64,000 bases of DNA from G963678095 sp963678095 (GTDB lineage Bacteria > Bacillota > Negativicutes > Selenomonadales > Selenomonadaceae): contig OY782746.1 of assembly GCA_963678095.2 (NCBI GenBank), forward strand, positions 558,001 to 622,000. The letters run 5' to 3'. The notes under the pieces are model-generated. The model did not search any database. It was not told where the DNA came from and was given only the letters and a program-made list of their open reading frames with translations. The number at the start of each line of letters is the position of its first letter. Positions within the stretch are counted from its first letter, which is position 1. The position numbers were made by a program, and so were the translations under genes. Of this stretch, positions 23,974 through 33,341 are shown one piece after another.

Positions 23974-24219
23974 TTATCCACGTCCTGCCAATTCGGCAAA
24001 CAAACCTTCTTCCGCCAAAGTTAAATTGATGACAGCCATTTCCTCATAGCCTTTTTTCATGTTTTCGACAAAAGCCCGATGTTTACAGTCCTCAATATAG
24101 TTGCCCATTGCATCACGAAAGAACTGACTGCGACTCAATTTTTCCGTAGCAGCAAATGAGTCAATCTCCTCCAGCATTTCATCAGGTATACTAATCATTA
24201 CACGTTTCAACTCGGTCAC
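23974..24219 (-). CDS. ndoAI: Ribbon-helix-helix antitoxin EndoAI
   Basis: 81 residues. An N-terminal ribbon-helix-helix (KRVMISIPDEMLEEIDSFAATEKLSRSQFFRDAMGNYI) binds operator DNA, and the C-terminal tail (MKKGYEEMAVINLTLAEEGLFAE) would wrap the toxin dimer. It neutralises NdoA and autoregulates the pair. Confidence 0.94.
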   Translation of the reverse strand: MTELKRVMISIPDEMLEEIDSFAATEKLSRSQFFRDAMGNYIEDCKHRAFVENMKKGYEEMAVINLTLAEEGLFAELAGRG

Positions 24220-24323
24220 ACTTACACCTCCGCAGATATTAAATCATAATAACCCAAATATAGATTCAGTATAGTTTTTTTACTGCAAAATGTCAATTTA
24301 AAAGTAATGATTTTATAAATTAT

Positions 24324-25874
24324 TTACTCATTGCCAACAGCAAGCCGGGCTGCCGGCAAGGCTGCCATAATATCCCTGGCCAGAAGCCCCGTCATCCCCT
24401 GTTCTGCTGCCAGATCACCGGCCATCCCGTGCAAAAACACTCCCACGAGCGCCGCATTGTAACGAGATAAGCCCTGCGCCTTGAGACCAGCAATAGCCCC
24501 GGCCAAAACATCGCCGCTGCCAGCTGTCGCCATTCCCGGATTTCCATTACTGGCTATATATACATTGCCATCCGGGAAGACAACGATGGTCTTTTCACTT
24601 TTCACCACAAAGATGCTGTTGTAATCAGCTGCTGCCTGCCGGGTCGTTGCCAAAAGGTCTGCTTTCAATTCTCCGACCGAAATACCCAGCAAAGCTGCCA
24701 TCTCGCCCAGGTGAGGCGTCAGCACCGGCATGACGGCAGCCTGGCTGAGCTTCTCCGGCTGGTCGCAAAAAGCGCGAATCGCATCGGCATCAAGGATCAG
24801 CTGCACCTTAGCTTGGAGGGTAAATGAGCGGATGGCCTCTGCTGTTTCTTCATCACGGCCAAGTCCAGGACCAATGACAACTACATCACAGGTTTCAGCT
24901 GCTTCAAGCAAGTCGGCGACAGCCGCTTCCGCAATCGTGCCATTTGGAGTTTCCGGTGTGGGATGCAATACAACTTCCGTCAGTTTCCCCGCCAAAACAT
25001 CATGCAGCCCTGCCGGTGATGCCAGTCTAACCATCCCTGTACCGCTGCGTAGAGCCGATTCCGCCGTGAGTGCCGCAGCCCCCGTGTAACCTCTTGAGCC
25101 GGCAATCGCCAAAACACGGCCACAACTATTTTTATGTACATCGGCAGCGCGAGGCACCAGTAATTTTTTCACCAGATGAATATCGAGCAATGCTTGCTGA
25201 ATTTTGTCCTCTTCAAGCAAGGCCCGCGGGATTCCAATCCCATCTACCAGTAATTTCCCGGTATAGGCCCCACCAGGATAAAAAATTTGTCCAAGTTTTG
25301 GCAAGCCAAACGTAACCGTCGCCGATGCCGCCACAGCCGTCTGGGCGATACAGCCGCTGTCTGCTGCTACACCGCTTGGCATATCAATTGCCAAAACAGG
25401 CTTTTCCGCCTCGTTTATCATGGAAATCAATCGTTCCAAATCCTCGCTTAAAGATCCATGAAAGCCCGTACCCAGCAGGGCATCAACAATGCCATCAGCA
25501 AATGCCAGCATGACCTGGATCTTATCCCAATCACGCGGTGAGGCAACCTGCCGAATGTCAAGATCCATATTCGTAATTATATCCAGATTCAGCTGAGCCG
25601 CTTCGCTCAGCTGCTGCAAATCGCCAAGCAAAAACACCTTGACTTTCGCCCCTAGATTTGCCAAATGACGGGCAGCAACAAAGCCATCGCCACCATTGTT
25701 GCCCGAACCACAAAATATGACAATCGCTTTATCCTCAACGCCCTGAAGCAGACGCTTCGTTTCATGCGCTGCCTGGACACCTGCATTTTCCATCAGGACA
25801 ACTTCCGGCACCCCATAGGTACTTCCTGCCGCCTGATCAATCTCCCGCATTTCTGCTGCTGTCACAATTTTCAT
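24324..25874 (-). CDS. nnrD: Bifunctional NAD(P)HX epimerase/dehydratase
   Basis: 516 residues, the fused form of the nicotinamide-repair enzymes. The N-terminal YjeF domain (1-215: ENAGVQAAHETKRLL, GSGNNGGDGFVAARHL) epimerises NADHX, and the C-terminal ribokinase-like domain (225-510: AIAGSRGYTGAAAL, VVIGPGLGRDEETA, GSGDVLAGAIAGL) is the ADP-dependent dehydratase. The start overlaps the acpS stop by ATGA; the acpS-nnr pair is a common order. Confidence 0.96.
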   Translation of the reverse strand: MKIVTAAEMREIDQAAGSTYGVPEVVLMENAGVQAAHETKRLLQGVEDKAIVIFCGSGNNGGDGFVAARHLANLGAKVKVFLLGDLQQLSEAAQLNLDIITNMDLDIRQVASPRDWDKIQVMLAFADGIVDALLGTGFHGSLSEDLERLISMINEAEKPVLAIDMPSGVAADSGCIAQTAVAASATVTFGLPKLGQIFYPGGAYTGKLLVDGIGIPRALLEEDKIQQALLDIHLVKKLLVPRAADVHKNSCGRVLAIAGSRGYTGAAALTAESALRSGTGMVRLASPAGLHDVLAGKLTEVVLHPTPETPNGTIAEAAVADLLEAAETCDVVVIGPGLGRDEETAEAIRSFTLQAKVQLILDADAIRAFCDQPEKLSQAAVMPVLTPHLGEMAALLGISVGELKADLLATTRQAAADYNSIFVVKSEKTIVVFPDGNVYIASNGNPGMATAGSGDVLAGAIAGLKAQGLSRYNAALVGVFLHGMAGDLAAEQGMTGLLARDIMAALPAARLAVGNE

Positions 25875-26251
25875 TTTGCATCTCCTCCAAAAATAGCCTG
25901 GGCCACCGCGTATTCACGCGCATGGCTCAGCGATATGTAAATTGACGTCACTCCGAGCTCTCGGGCCATTTCTTCAAAAAAGCCGCACAAGCTGACACGC
26001 GGGCAGCCTTTTGCATCCGGCAAAATCTCAATGTCCTGCAACGTCCCCCCGACAAGTCCGGTGCCAAAAGCCTTTAGCACTGCCTCTTTGCCGGCAAAGC
26101 GGGCCGCATAAGACGCAGCCGCCTGGGTTCCCCGACCTTCACAATATGTCTGCTCCGCCGGGGTAAAGACCCGCCGAACAAAGCGCTTATTGGCAATAGC
26201 CTTTTTTATGCGTTCAATTTCGATGATATCAATCCCCGTGCCAATAATCAT
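25871..26251 (-). CDS. acpS: Holo-[acyl-carrier-protein] synthase
   Basis: 126 residues from the ATG at 26251 (GAGGAGGGC upstream). It transfers 4'-phosphopantetheine from CoA to the Ser of ACP. Seen: GTGIDIIEIERIKKA with the Mg-binding Asp, and FAGKEAVLKAFGTG with the Glu/Lys of the active site. Upstream of and overlapping nnrD. Confidence 0.96.
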   Translation of the reverse strand: MIIGTGIDIIEIERIKKAIANKRFVRRVFTPAEQTYCEGRGTQAAASYAARFAGKEAVLKAFGTGLVGGTLQDIEILPDAKGCPRVSLCGFFEEMARELGVTSIYISLSHAREYAVAQAIFGGDAK

Positions 26252-26270
26252 ATATGCCCTCCTCATCAAA

Positions 26271-26301
26271 GAGCCGACATTTAAAATGTCGGCTCTTTTT
26301 T
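26271..26301. terminator. Terminator between motB and acpS
   Basis: GAGCCGACATTT (26271-26282) pairs with AAATGTCGGCTC (26284-26295), with T6 on the plus strand and A-run/short T-run in the other direction. It lies 5 bases from the motB stop and probably ends the motAB transcript. Confidence 0.8.
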
Positions 26302-26306
26302 CCTAC

Positions 26307-27074
26307 CTATTGAATTGCCTGCATGTTTACGCTTTGATAGGTCCGGGCAATTAAAACATCCACCCGCCGATTCTGACTGCGCCCTTCTTCTGTGGCATTG
26401 TCAGCTATCGGCCGGTACTCGCCATAACCAACGGTGCTGAAACGCACCGGCTGTAAATTCGCATTTTGCGACAAAATAAATTTCATAAAGTTTAATGAGC
26501 GCTGCGCACTCAGATCCCAGTTAGAAGGGAACTGGCTGTTGGCAATCGGTACATTATCCGTATGCCCTGAAATTACGACATTTTGCGTAATTGTCGCCAA
26601 AAGGCCGGCGATCACCGGGCCAATTTTTTGCGAATCAGCAACAAGATCAGCACTGCCCGACGGGAACAGGGCCTTTTCCCGGATGCGGATCATCAGACCT
26701 TCATCCGTCATTGCTGTTCCAAGCTCCATTTCAAGCCCATTGTCTTTTATGTAGCTGTCAAGCTTTTGTTTAATTTCTTCCAGTTTTTGGTTTTCTTGTA
26801 CATATTCCTGATTGTTCGAAACAGCTGCATCTTCCGGCAGCGTGGCTGCTTTTTGCATATTAGGGCCAGCCTGATCAAACATCGACGGTCCCCCTGAATG
26901 AAAGGCCGCACTAAAAGCCTGCGCCATTTCTGTCACCTTTTCCTGATCGGTCTGCGACACAGCAAAAAGGACAATAAACAACGCCAACAGCAAGGTCAGC
27001 AAATCCGAATACGGCAGCAACCAGGCCTCGCTGGCATGTTCCTCATGCGGTTTATGCCTCTTTTTTCTCGCCAT
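26307..27074 (-). CDS. motB: Flagellar stator protein MotB
   Basis: 255 residues. One N-terminal transmembrane span (WLLPYSDLLTLLLALFIVLFA) contains the proton-relay Asp in YSDLLTLL; a linker and plug follow, then an OmpA-like peptidoglycan-binding domain (about 130-245: VISGHTDNVPI...SAQRSLNFMKFIL...GEYRPIADN...NRRVDVLI). With MotA it forms the proton-driven torque unit. It follows motA by 3 bases. Confidence 0.96.
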   Translation of the reverse strand: MARKKRHKPHEEHASEAWLLPYSDLLTLLLALFIVLFAVSQTDQEKVTEMAQAFSAAFHSGGPSMFDQAGPNMQKAATLPEDAAVSNNQEYVQENQKLEEIKQKLDSYIKDNGLEMELGTAMTDEGLMIRIREKALFPSGSADLVADSQKIGPVIAGLLATITQNVVISGHTDNVPIANSQFPSNWDLSAQRSLNFMKFILSQNANLQPVRFSTVGYGEYRPIADNATEEGRSQNRRVDVLIARTYQSVNMQAIQ

Positions 27075-27077
27075 ACC

Positions 27078-27860
27078 TTATGCCTCCGCTCTGCCTTTGA
27101 TTTGATCACGCTCTGTCTGCGGGATAAATACCTTAAGCTTGGCTTCGATTGCCGTTGGCGAATCACCAGCCTGCAAAGACAATATGCCTTCAATAATCAT
27201 TCGCTTCTGCGCCACTTCCATCTGTGACATCGTTTTGAGTTTATTGGCAATCGGCAGCCAGATAACATACCCGGTAAAGATACCCAGCAACGTCGCAATA
27301 AATGCGGCCGCAATTGAATGGCCGAGCTTATCAATATCCTTAAGATTTCCCAGCGCCGCGATCAAGCCAACAACCGCACCCAAAACACCCAGTGTCGGCG
27401 CATAAGTTCCCGCCTGCGTAAAGATCGACATCCCTTCGGCATGGCGCTGTTCCATGACCTGCAGCTCCGCATCAAGTACATCACTGACAAATTCAGGATC
27501 CATACCATCGATAACCATGTTGAGCCCTGACCGGAAAAAAGGATCTTTTATATCGGCGACCTTATTTTCCAGCGCTAAAATACCCTCGCGGCGGGCAATC
27601 TGCGACAGCTCGACAAACAAGCTGAGCATTTCCGTCTTAGGGCGATTATCCTGGGACTGAAACACCTTCTTCACCAGTTTCGGGAAATTCCGCATCTGCT
27701 CCATCGTAAAACCCGTAAACAAGCAGGAAAATGTCCCTCCGAAAATGATCAAAAATGCCGCCGGATTATTTAATGAGCTGAGCGCAGCCCCCTTTAATAC
27801 CATTCCGACAAAAACTGAAACAAAACCTAATACCATTCCGATGACTGTTGATTTTTCCAA
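27078..27860 (-). CDS. motA: Flagellar stator protein MotA
   Basis: 260 residues with four membrane spans (about 5-25, 30-50, 150-170, 180-200) and the large cytosolic loop carrying charged residues that touch FliG. Conserved AGTYAPTLGVLGAVVGLI and FIATLLGIFTGYVIWLP are present. TTG start at 27860 with AAGGAGG 7 bases upstream. The stators lie away from any flagellar cluster here; transcription likely starts from the SigH-like promoter at 27946-27971. Confidence 0.96.
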   Translation of the reverse strand: MEKSTVIGMVLGFVSVFVGMVLKGAALSSLNNPAAFLIIFGGTFSCLFTGFTMEQMRNFPKLVKKVFQSQDNRPKTEMLSLFVELSQIARREGILALENKVADIKDPFFRSGLNMVIDGMDPEFVSDVLDAELQVMEQRHAEGMSIFTQAGTYAPTLGVLGAVVGLIAALGNLKDIDKLGHSIAAAFIATLLGIFTGYVIWLPIANKLKTMSQMEVAQKRMIIEGILSLQAGDSPTAIEAKLKVFIPQTERDQIKGRAEA

Positions 27861-27945
27861 CGCAAGTCCTCCTTCTACTAAAACGTGTATGACAAATGAT
27901 TTTTGTCTCTTCCCTGAGACAGCATGAGACTTGACGAATTATTAT

Positions 27946-27971
27946 ATTCCCTGCTTGAGGGCAAAATTCCT
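27946..27971 (-). promoter_or_regulatory. SigH-type promoter upstream of motAB
   Basis: On the minus strand AGGAATT (27971-27965), a 12-base spacer and AGGGAAT (27952-27946) match the SigH (Spo0H) consensus AGGAWWT-N12-RNNGAAT. It would give a 5' leader of about 80 bases before motA. The match is visual; no SigA promoter of similar quality is seen between it and motA. Confidence 0.5.
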
Positions 27972-28305
27972 ACCAGAAAATAATTTATTTCTTCCTTTAT
28001 GTTTCGTGAACTCACGACACGGTCTCACCAGGCAGAAGATCCTGCGTTATATTATACAGTATAACCGCTGTCTCTGCCTCGTTATTTAAAAAAACGCGGC
28101 AAAGGTCCTCTGCGCCAGCCCCTTTTTTTCCTAATTATTATATCGTCAAAAGTAAAAAAAAGTTAAATTTCCAATCTGATGTTTTTTTCATATTCATATC
28201 CAATAATTTTTATGTTATTATATTAATTGTATTTATTGTATTTTTTTGTAAAGACAAATCTTTTTCCTAATGGCAGAATAATGCTATGATAAGATTTTTT
28301 TATTG

Positions 28306-28334
28306 TTCACTATGTCTTTAAAATATGGTATAAT
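28306..28334 (+). promoter_or_regulatory. Promoter of the LysR-family gene
   Basis: TTCACT (28306-28311), a 17-base spacer and a perfect TATAAT (28329-28334), about 70 bases before the gene. The AT-rich dyad AATAATTTAAGTTTATT just downstream could be an autoregulatory site, but it is not clear. Confidence 0.6.
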
Positions 28335-28404
28335 AATGCTTAAATAATTTAAGTTTATTATACTTTGGAAACCTGACCGATATTTTAGAAAATGGAGCGA
28401 TACT

Positions 28405-29289
28405 ATGGAATTACGACAACTCGAATATTTTCAAATGTCCAGCCGTTTAAAAAACATTACCCGGGCCGCTGAAAGACTCCGCGTATCTCAGCCAAATATC
28501 ACCGTTGCGATCAAAAAACTTGAGGCAGAACTTGGCATTCAGCTGTTTGACCGCAGCCAAAAACAGCTGTCACTTACTCCAGAAGGTGCTGTTTTTCTCA
28601 ACCGCATCGAGCTTGCCTTGCGCAACATTCAGGATGCCGTGCTTGAAGTAAATGACTATAAACAGCTGCAAAAGGGCACGATCAAGATCGGCATCCCCTC
28701 AATGATCGGAGCCTACCTGTTTCCTAAAATCTTCTCCAGCTTTCAGCGCCGTTATCCTCATCTCGATATATATCTTTATGAGGAAGGATCTATGGCTATC
28801 CGGGAGCATCTTGAACGAGATGAGCTCGACTTCGGCATCGTCATCATCTCGGATGCCTCGCCTAACCTGCAGTTGCTGAAAATGTCCACCAACCAGATTG
28901 TCGCCTGTGTGCCGGAACACCACGAACTTGTAAAACAGGACTTCATCCATATTAAGGATATGGCGGATACCGACCTGATCATGCTCAAGGAAGGATCTTT
29001 CCTGCGCAACCTGATCCTCCAAAAATTAAAATCAGCCAACGTGACGCCTAATATTGTCCTCGAATCCAACCAGATCGAAACCATCAAAGGCCTTGTCTCT
29101 AGCGATGTCGGCCTGGCTTTTCTGCTTGACTTCATCATCAAAGATGCTCCTGGCATCAAGGGGCTGCCCCTGTCGGAACCAATCTTCGTTGATGTCGGGC
29201 TCGCCTGGAAAAAAGATCGTTATATCTCGAAAGCCTCCCAATCCTTCATCGATTTTTGCAAGGACAGTCTACAGCTCGATAAAATATAA
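28405..29289 (+). CDS. LysR-family transcriptional regulator
   Basis: 294 residues. Winged helix-turn-helix (1-60: MELRQLEYFQMSSRLKNITRAAERLRVSQPNIT, then LEAELGIQLFDRS) and a C-terminal periplasmic-binding-like effector domain (about 90-290). The closest functional group from memory is the CynR/CysL-like branch, which is weak evidence. Genes around it diverge or converge, so its target is not evident; the regulated gene may be itself or lie elsewhere. Ends at a strong terminator. Confidence 0.93.
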   Translation: MELRQLEYFQMSSRLKNITRAAERLRVSQPNITVAIKKLEAELGIQLFDRSQKQLSLTPEGAVFLNRIELALRNIQDAVLEVNDYKQLQKGTIKIGIPSMIGAYLFPKIFSSFQRRYPHLDIYLYEEGSMAIREHLERDELDFGIVIISDASPNLQLLKMSTNQIVACVPEHHELVKQDFIHIKDMADTDLIMLKEGSFLRNLILQKLKSANVTPNIVLESNQIETIKGLVSSDVGLAFLLDFIIKDAPGIKGLPLSEPIFVDVGLAWKKDRYISKASQSFIDFCKDSLQLDKI

Positions 29290-29298
29290 AAAACAAAG

Positions 29299-29331
29299 GC
29301 CGCAGCGATTTTCGCTGCGGCTTTTATTTTT
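29299..29331 (+). terminator. Terminator after the lysR gene
   Basis: GCCGCAGCGA (29299-29308) pairs with TCGCTGCGGC (29312-29321) around TTT, followed by TTTTATTTTT. It also faces the end of the convergent GH18 gene. Confidence 0.93.
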
Positions 29332-29338
29332 ATCGGGA

Positions 29339-30391
29339 TTATCCCTCTATCCCGGCAGCAAGCACAGGCCAGACTTCCGGAGACTCAAAGCCCTTGCGCC
29401 AGCTGGCAATCCCTGCTAAATTATATTTTTTTACCAGAGCAACCTTACTGGCAAGGGAACGCTCATCCTCCTGCCAGACCCGATAACGGCGGCCAGCTTC
29501 GTTGTATTCAAAATAGTACTGCCCCTGATCCTCCTGCCACTGCGGCATAAGACCTTTTTCTTTTATCAGTGCCTGTGCCGCGGGCATCGTCAAAGTCCGT
29601 GCAGAGACCTTTCCCTGATCTTCCGTCCACAATCGCATGTACAATGGAATTCCCAGCACTAATTTTTCCGGAGGGACTTGCTGCTGCATGGTTGCTAAAA
29701 TGCCATTTTCCACCCAGCCGAGCGAAGCTACCGAACCGCTGACAGGCGAGGTCCGCCAGTGCTCATCATAAGCCATCAGCATCACATAATCCACGATTTG
29801 TGCCAGAGCTTCACGGTCATAGCAAGGCGACCAGTTTGGCGTTGTTGACGGCACTGTCACATCAATAGATACCGTTTTTCCTTCAGCCCTCAGGGCCATA
29901 GTAATTTCCCTGACAAATAGCGTCAGTCGATCCCGGTCATCGTCATAAATATTTTCAAAATCAAGATTGATGCCATCGAACCCATAGCGTTCCGTATAAA
30001 ACAACAACTGCTGCACGACATAATGCCTTGCCGTATCATTTACCAGCAGGTCATGCATACGATCGGCATCAAAGCCACTATCGACCAGTGGCCAGAGCTT
30101 ATAGCCTTTTGCCTTGACTGCGGCAATATAGGTTTCATCCACATCGCTTTTTATCAGCCCAGCTTCATTGACAATCGAAAACCAGCAGGGAGAGGCCGTA
30201 TTTACGCCTGGCTGTACCGGCAGCGCCGACAGATTATTTTCTGCTTCAAAGGTCGGCTGCCAGACAAGATTCACCCTGGAAGCAGGTTGGCCCGGCAAAG
30301 AAGCTGCCTTTCCCGTATGTGCGGCCAACTCTCCCATCGCAGTACTGGTGCCGAAAAGCAGTAGGCACAAGAATATTATTTTTTTGTACAT
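29339..30391 (-). CDS. Secreted glycoside hydrolase family 18 protein
   Basis: 350 residues from the ATG at 30391 (GAGGTG upstream). Signal peptide (MYKKIIFLCLLLFGTSTAMG), then a GH18 barrel: the signature GFDGINLDFENIYDD has the catalytic Glu (DxxxDxE-like), and VDYVMLMAYDEHW and GIPLYMRLW are conserved barrel strands. It resembles YaaH/SleL-type N-acetylglucosaminidases without LysM domains, so peptidoglycan remodelling is likelier than chitin use. Single gene between two terminators. Confidence 0.9.
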   Translation of the reverse strand: MYKKIIFLCLLLFGTSTAMGELAAHTGKAASLPGQPASRVNLVWQPTFEAENNLSALPVQPGVNTASPCWFSIVNEAGLIKSDVDETYIAAVKAKGYKLWPLVDSGFDADRMHDLLVNDTARHYVVQQLLFYTERYGFDGINLDFENIYDDDRDRLTLFVREITMALRAEGKTVSIDVTVPSTTPNWSPCYDREALAQIVDYVMLMAYDEHWRTSPVSGSVASLGWVENGILATMQQQVPPEKLVLGIPLYMRLWTEDQGKVSARTLTMPAAQALIKEKGLMPQWQEDQGQYYFEYNEAGRRYRVWQEDERSLASKVALVKKYNLAGIASWRKGFESPEVWPVLAAGIEG

Positions 30392-30453
30392 AAAACACCT
30401 CACGAATCTCTATTTTCTTTATTATAGCGCAAAAGACGGATTTGCCAAAATAA

Positions 30454-30492
30454 AAACGAACCACAGTGCAAACAGCACCATGGCTCGTTTCA
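30454..30492 (-). terminator. Terminator after the dicarboxylate transporter
   Basis: On the minus strand AAACGAGCCATGGTGC pairs (with a few mismatches) with GCACTGTGGTTCGTTT, followed by TTTATTTT. It lies 8 bases past the transporter stop codon. Confidence 0.8.
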
Positions 30493-30499
30493 TTTTTGT

Positions 30500-31843
30500 T
30501 TACAAAATCAACCTGGCAATCGCATAACCGACAGCACAGCCGGAAATGACACCGATTAAACCAGGAATAATAAAGCTGTGATTGATTACATATTTTCCGA
30601 TTTTTGTCGTTCCTGAGCGGTCAAAACCAATACAGGCCAAATCCGACGGATAGGTCGGCAGGAAAAAATATCCATAGCAGGCTGAAATAAATCCGATGAT
30701 AAGCACGGGATCAACACCGACAGCCAGCGCCATCGGAACGACAATCGCTATAGCCGCAGCCTGCGAGTTGACAAGCTTTGAGGTGACAAAGGCCACCAGC
30801 GCATATGCCCACGGATACTCTGTTACCGTCTGACCAAGCAGGACTTTCAGCATCTCAATATGATGTCCAAAAAAGGTATCTGCCATCCAGGCAACTCCAT
30901 AAACCGAAATCAGGGCCACCATGCCGGCGCGAAACACCGTGCCATTGCCGACGTCCTTCGCCTTAACCTTGCAGCTTAACAAAATCGCCGCTGCTACGCC
31001 GAGCATCAGCATCTGAATCATAATCGTCATCGACAAAGCCTTTGCCGGTTTGCCAGCCTCCACTGAAAAATGCGGCACAAGATCAGGAAAGCTGCCAAAA
31101 ATTGCAATAACCGCAATGCCAATAAAGAAAATAATCATCGCCCGATAATATTCTGCCGGAAGTTCTTGATCGACAAGACTTTCCGTATTGCCATAAATAT
31201 ATTCACGCTGTGCAGGATCCTCAATGAGCTTTTGAAACTCTTCATCCTGTTCAAGTTCCTTGCCCCGCCGTAAGCTCCAAAGACCGGCAAATAAAACACC
31301 GCAAAAAGTAGCCGGTATAGCTACCATCAGAATCTGAACCAGGCCATAATGGTACCCGGCTGCTGCCATAAACCCCACGATTGAAACAACGGCCACCGAT
31401 GCCGGCGAAGCACAAATCCCCATCTGTGAGGCAACGGAAGCAACGGCCATCGGACGTTCCGGTCGTATATTCTGCTTAATTGCCACATCATAAATAATCG
31501 GGAACATCGTATACACCACATGTCCTGTCCCGCAAAGAACCGTCAGCCCCCAGGTCGTAATCGGCGCCAAAATCGTGATATATTTCGGATTCTTCCGCAG
31601 TAACCGTTCGGCGTATTTCAACATAACGGTCAGTCCGCCTGATGTCTGCAAAAAACCGGCACAGGTAACAACGGCCATAATAGTCAGCATAACATCAATC
31701 GGCGGGTTTCCTGGCTTATAGCCAAAGCCAAACGTAAAAACAACCAGCCCAATTCCGCTGATTACGGCCAGCCCTAAGCCACCATGCCGGACGCCAATAA
31801 TCAAACAAGCCAATAAAAGAATAAATCCCAATAATATTTCCAT
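30500..31843 (-). CDS. dcuB: Anaerobic C4-dicarboxylate transporter, DcuA/DcuB type
   Basis: 447 residues with about 10-12 hydrophobic spans and a charged central loop (RRGKELEQDEEFQKLIEDPAQREYIYG). The conserved ICASPASVAVVS and the C-terminal CYGYFFLPTYPSDLACIGFDRSGTTKIGKYV are Dcu signatures. It exchanges fumarate, malate or aspartate for succinate, in keeping with succinate/propionate fermentation. DcuA and DcuB cannot be told apart here. RBS AAAGGGGG precedes the ATG. Transcribed alone. Confidence 0.9.
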   Translation of the reverse strand: MEILLGFILLLACLIIGVRHGGLGLAVISGIGLVVFTFGFGYKPGNPPIDVMLTIMAVVTCAGFLQTSGGLTVMLKYAERLLRKNPKYITILAPITTWGLTVLCGTGHVVYTMFPIIYDVAIKQNIRPERPMAVASVASQMGICASPASVAVVSIVGFMAAAGYHYGLVQILMVAIPATFCGVLFAGLWSLRRGKELEQDEEFQKLIEDPAQREYIYGNTESLVDQELPAEYYRAMIIFFIGIAVIAIFGSFPDLVPHFSVEAGKPAKALSMTIMIQMLMLGVAAAILLSCKVKAKDVGNGTVFRAGMVALISVYGVAWMADTFFGHHIEMLKVLLGQTVTEYPWAYALVAFVTSKLVNSQAAAIAIVVPMALAVGVDPVLIIGFISACYGYFFLPTYPSDLACIGFDRSGTTKIGKYVINHSFIIPGLIGVISGCAVGYAIARLIL

Positions 31844-32093
31844 ATAAAATTACCCCCTTTCCTATAAATAATAAAAATCCATTTTTACATAAATGATATT
31901 TTCAAATCTTATTATAGCAAATTTTTTGCAACAAATACATCATTTCATATCATAGCTGTCTAGCCCTCCCGCCTCGCTAAAATTCGCCGCAAAAGAATTG
32001 CCGGCGAATCCCAATTCGCCTATATCCCGTATATGAATTTTATTGTATAATTAAATAGTTCTAAAAGATTATATTTTGTTTAGGAGGATTTTT

Positions 32094-33329
32094 ATGGCAC
32101 TAATCAATGAAAATTATTTGAAACTTCCCGGCAGCTACTTATTTGCAGAGATTGCCCGCCGGGTTTCTGATTTTAAAGAATCGCATCCGGATGCTGACAT
32201 TATCCGACTTGGTATTGGCGACGTAACCCAGCCGTTGCCAGCGGTTTCAGTTAAAGCCATGCATGCGGCTGTTGAAGAAATGGCGCATCAAGATACATTC
32301 AGAGGCTATGGCCCCGAGCAGGGGTATGACTTTTTAATCGAAAAAATCATCGATGCCAATTATACGCAGCGCGGCATTGAAATCGACAAGGATGAAATCT
32401 TTGTCAGTGATGGTTCCAAAAGCGACTGTGGAAATATCCAGGAAATATTCAGCACTGACTGCAAAGTGGCCATTACGGATCCGGTCTATCCGGTTTATCT
32501 CGATACGAATGTCATGGCGGGACGCACCGGCAGTCTGCAGGAAAATGGCATGTTTGCAAACGTAACCTATATGCCGTGTACAGCTGAAAACAATTTCACG
32601 CCAGAAATTCCAAAGCACCGGGTCGACATGGTTTATCTCTGCTGTCCTAATAATCCAAGCGGCACAACTTTGTCACGCGAATCCTTAAAAGACTGGGTTG
32701 CCTATGCGCGAAAAAATGAATCCGTCATTTTCTTTGATGCCGCTTATGCTGCCTATATTACCGAAGACGATGTTCCCCGCTCCATTTATGAAATTGAAGG
32801 CGCGAAGGAGGTTTCTATCGAATTTCGTTCCTTCTCCAAAACAGCTGGCTTTACGGGCACTCGCTGCGGGTATACCGTTGTGCCAAAAGCACTTAAGGGC
32901 CGCGCCAAAGACGGCAGCCAGCATGAACTCAATAAGCTGTGGAACCGCCGTCATACGACAAAGTTTAACGGCACGGCTTACATCATTCAGCGCGGTGCGG
33001 AAGCTATTTATTCGGCGGAAGGCCAGCAGGAAATTAAGGCCACGATTGATTATTACATGACAAATGCCAAAATCATCCGCGAAGGAATTCAGGCGGCCGG
33101 ACTCCAGGCTTTTGGTGGCGTAAATGCACCTTACATCTGGCTGAAGACGCCAAACAATATGCCTTCCTGGGAGTTTTTTGACAAGTTATTGCACGAAGTC
33201 CATATTGTCGGCACCCCGGGAGCCGGCTTCGGGCCATCCGGTGAAGGATATTTCCGCCTTACCGCTTTCGGCAATCGCGAAAATACCGAACGCGCCATTG
33301 AACGCATAAAAACCAAGTTAAAATTTTAA
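32094..33329 (+). CDS. dapL: LL-diaminopimelate aminotransferase
   Basis: 411 residues from the ATG at 32094 (AGGAGGATTTTT upstream). It converts tetrahydrodipicolinate directly to LL-diaminopimelate, bypassing succinylation or acetylation in lysine and peptidoglycan synthesis. PLP-binding Lys in SFSKTAGFTGTRCG; other conserved pieces are RLGIGDVTQPLP, FVSDGSKSDCGNIQ and YLCCPNNPSGTTL. Length matches the family. A TATAAT lies near 32045 but without a clear -35. Confidence 0.96.
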   Translation: MALINENYLKLPGSYLFAEIARRVSDFKESHPDADIIRLGIGDVTQPLPAVSVKAMHAAVEEMAHQDTFRGYGPEQGYDFLIEKIIDANYTQRGIEIDKDEIFVSDGSKSDCGNIQEIFSTDCKVAITDPVYPVYLDTNVMAGRTGSLQENGMFANVTYMPCTAENNFTPEIPKHRVDMVYLCCPNNPSGTTLSRESLKDWVAYARKNESVIFFDAAYAAYITEDDVPRSIYEIEGAKEVSIEFRSFSKTAGFTGTRCGYTVVPKALKGRAKDGSQHELNKLWNRRHTTKFNGTAYIIQRGAEAIYSAEGQQEIKATIDYYMTNAKIIREGIQAAGLQAFGGVNAPYIWLKTPNNMPSWEFFDKLLHEVHIVGTPGAGFGPSGEGYFRLTAFGNRENTERAIERIKTKLKF

Positions 33330-33341
33330 AAATACCAATTA

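Larger units (their letters stand above)
27861..28404. other. 540-base intergenic region, motA / lysR
   Basis: No ORF is supported. Besides the SigH-like promoter and the lysR promoter it holds a nested inverted repeat at about 28030-28079: AGGCAGA pairs with TCTGCCT, and inside it GTTATA pairs with TATAAC. A CGTGA-AC-TCACG palindrome lies near 28005-28016 and a T7 run at 28123-28129. The stretch 28130-28260 is very AT-rich with nothing recognisable. Confidence 0.5.
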
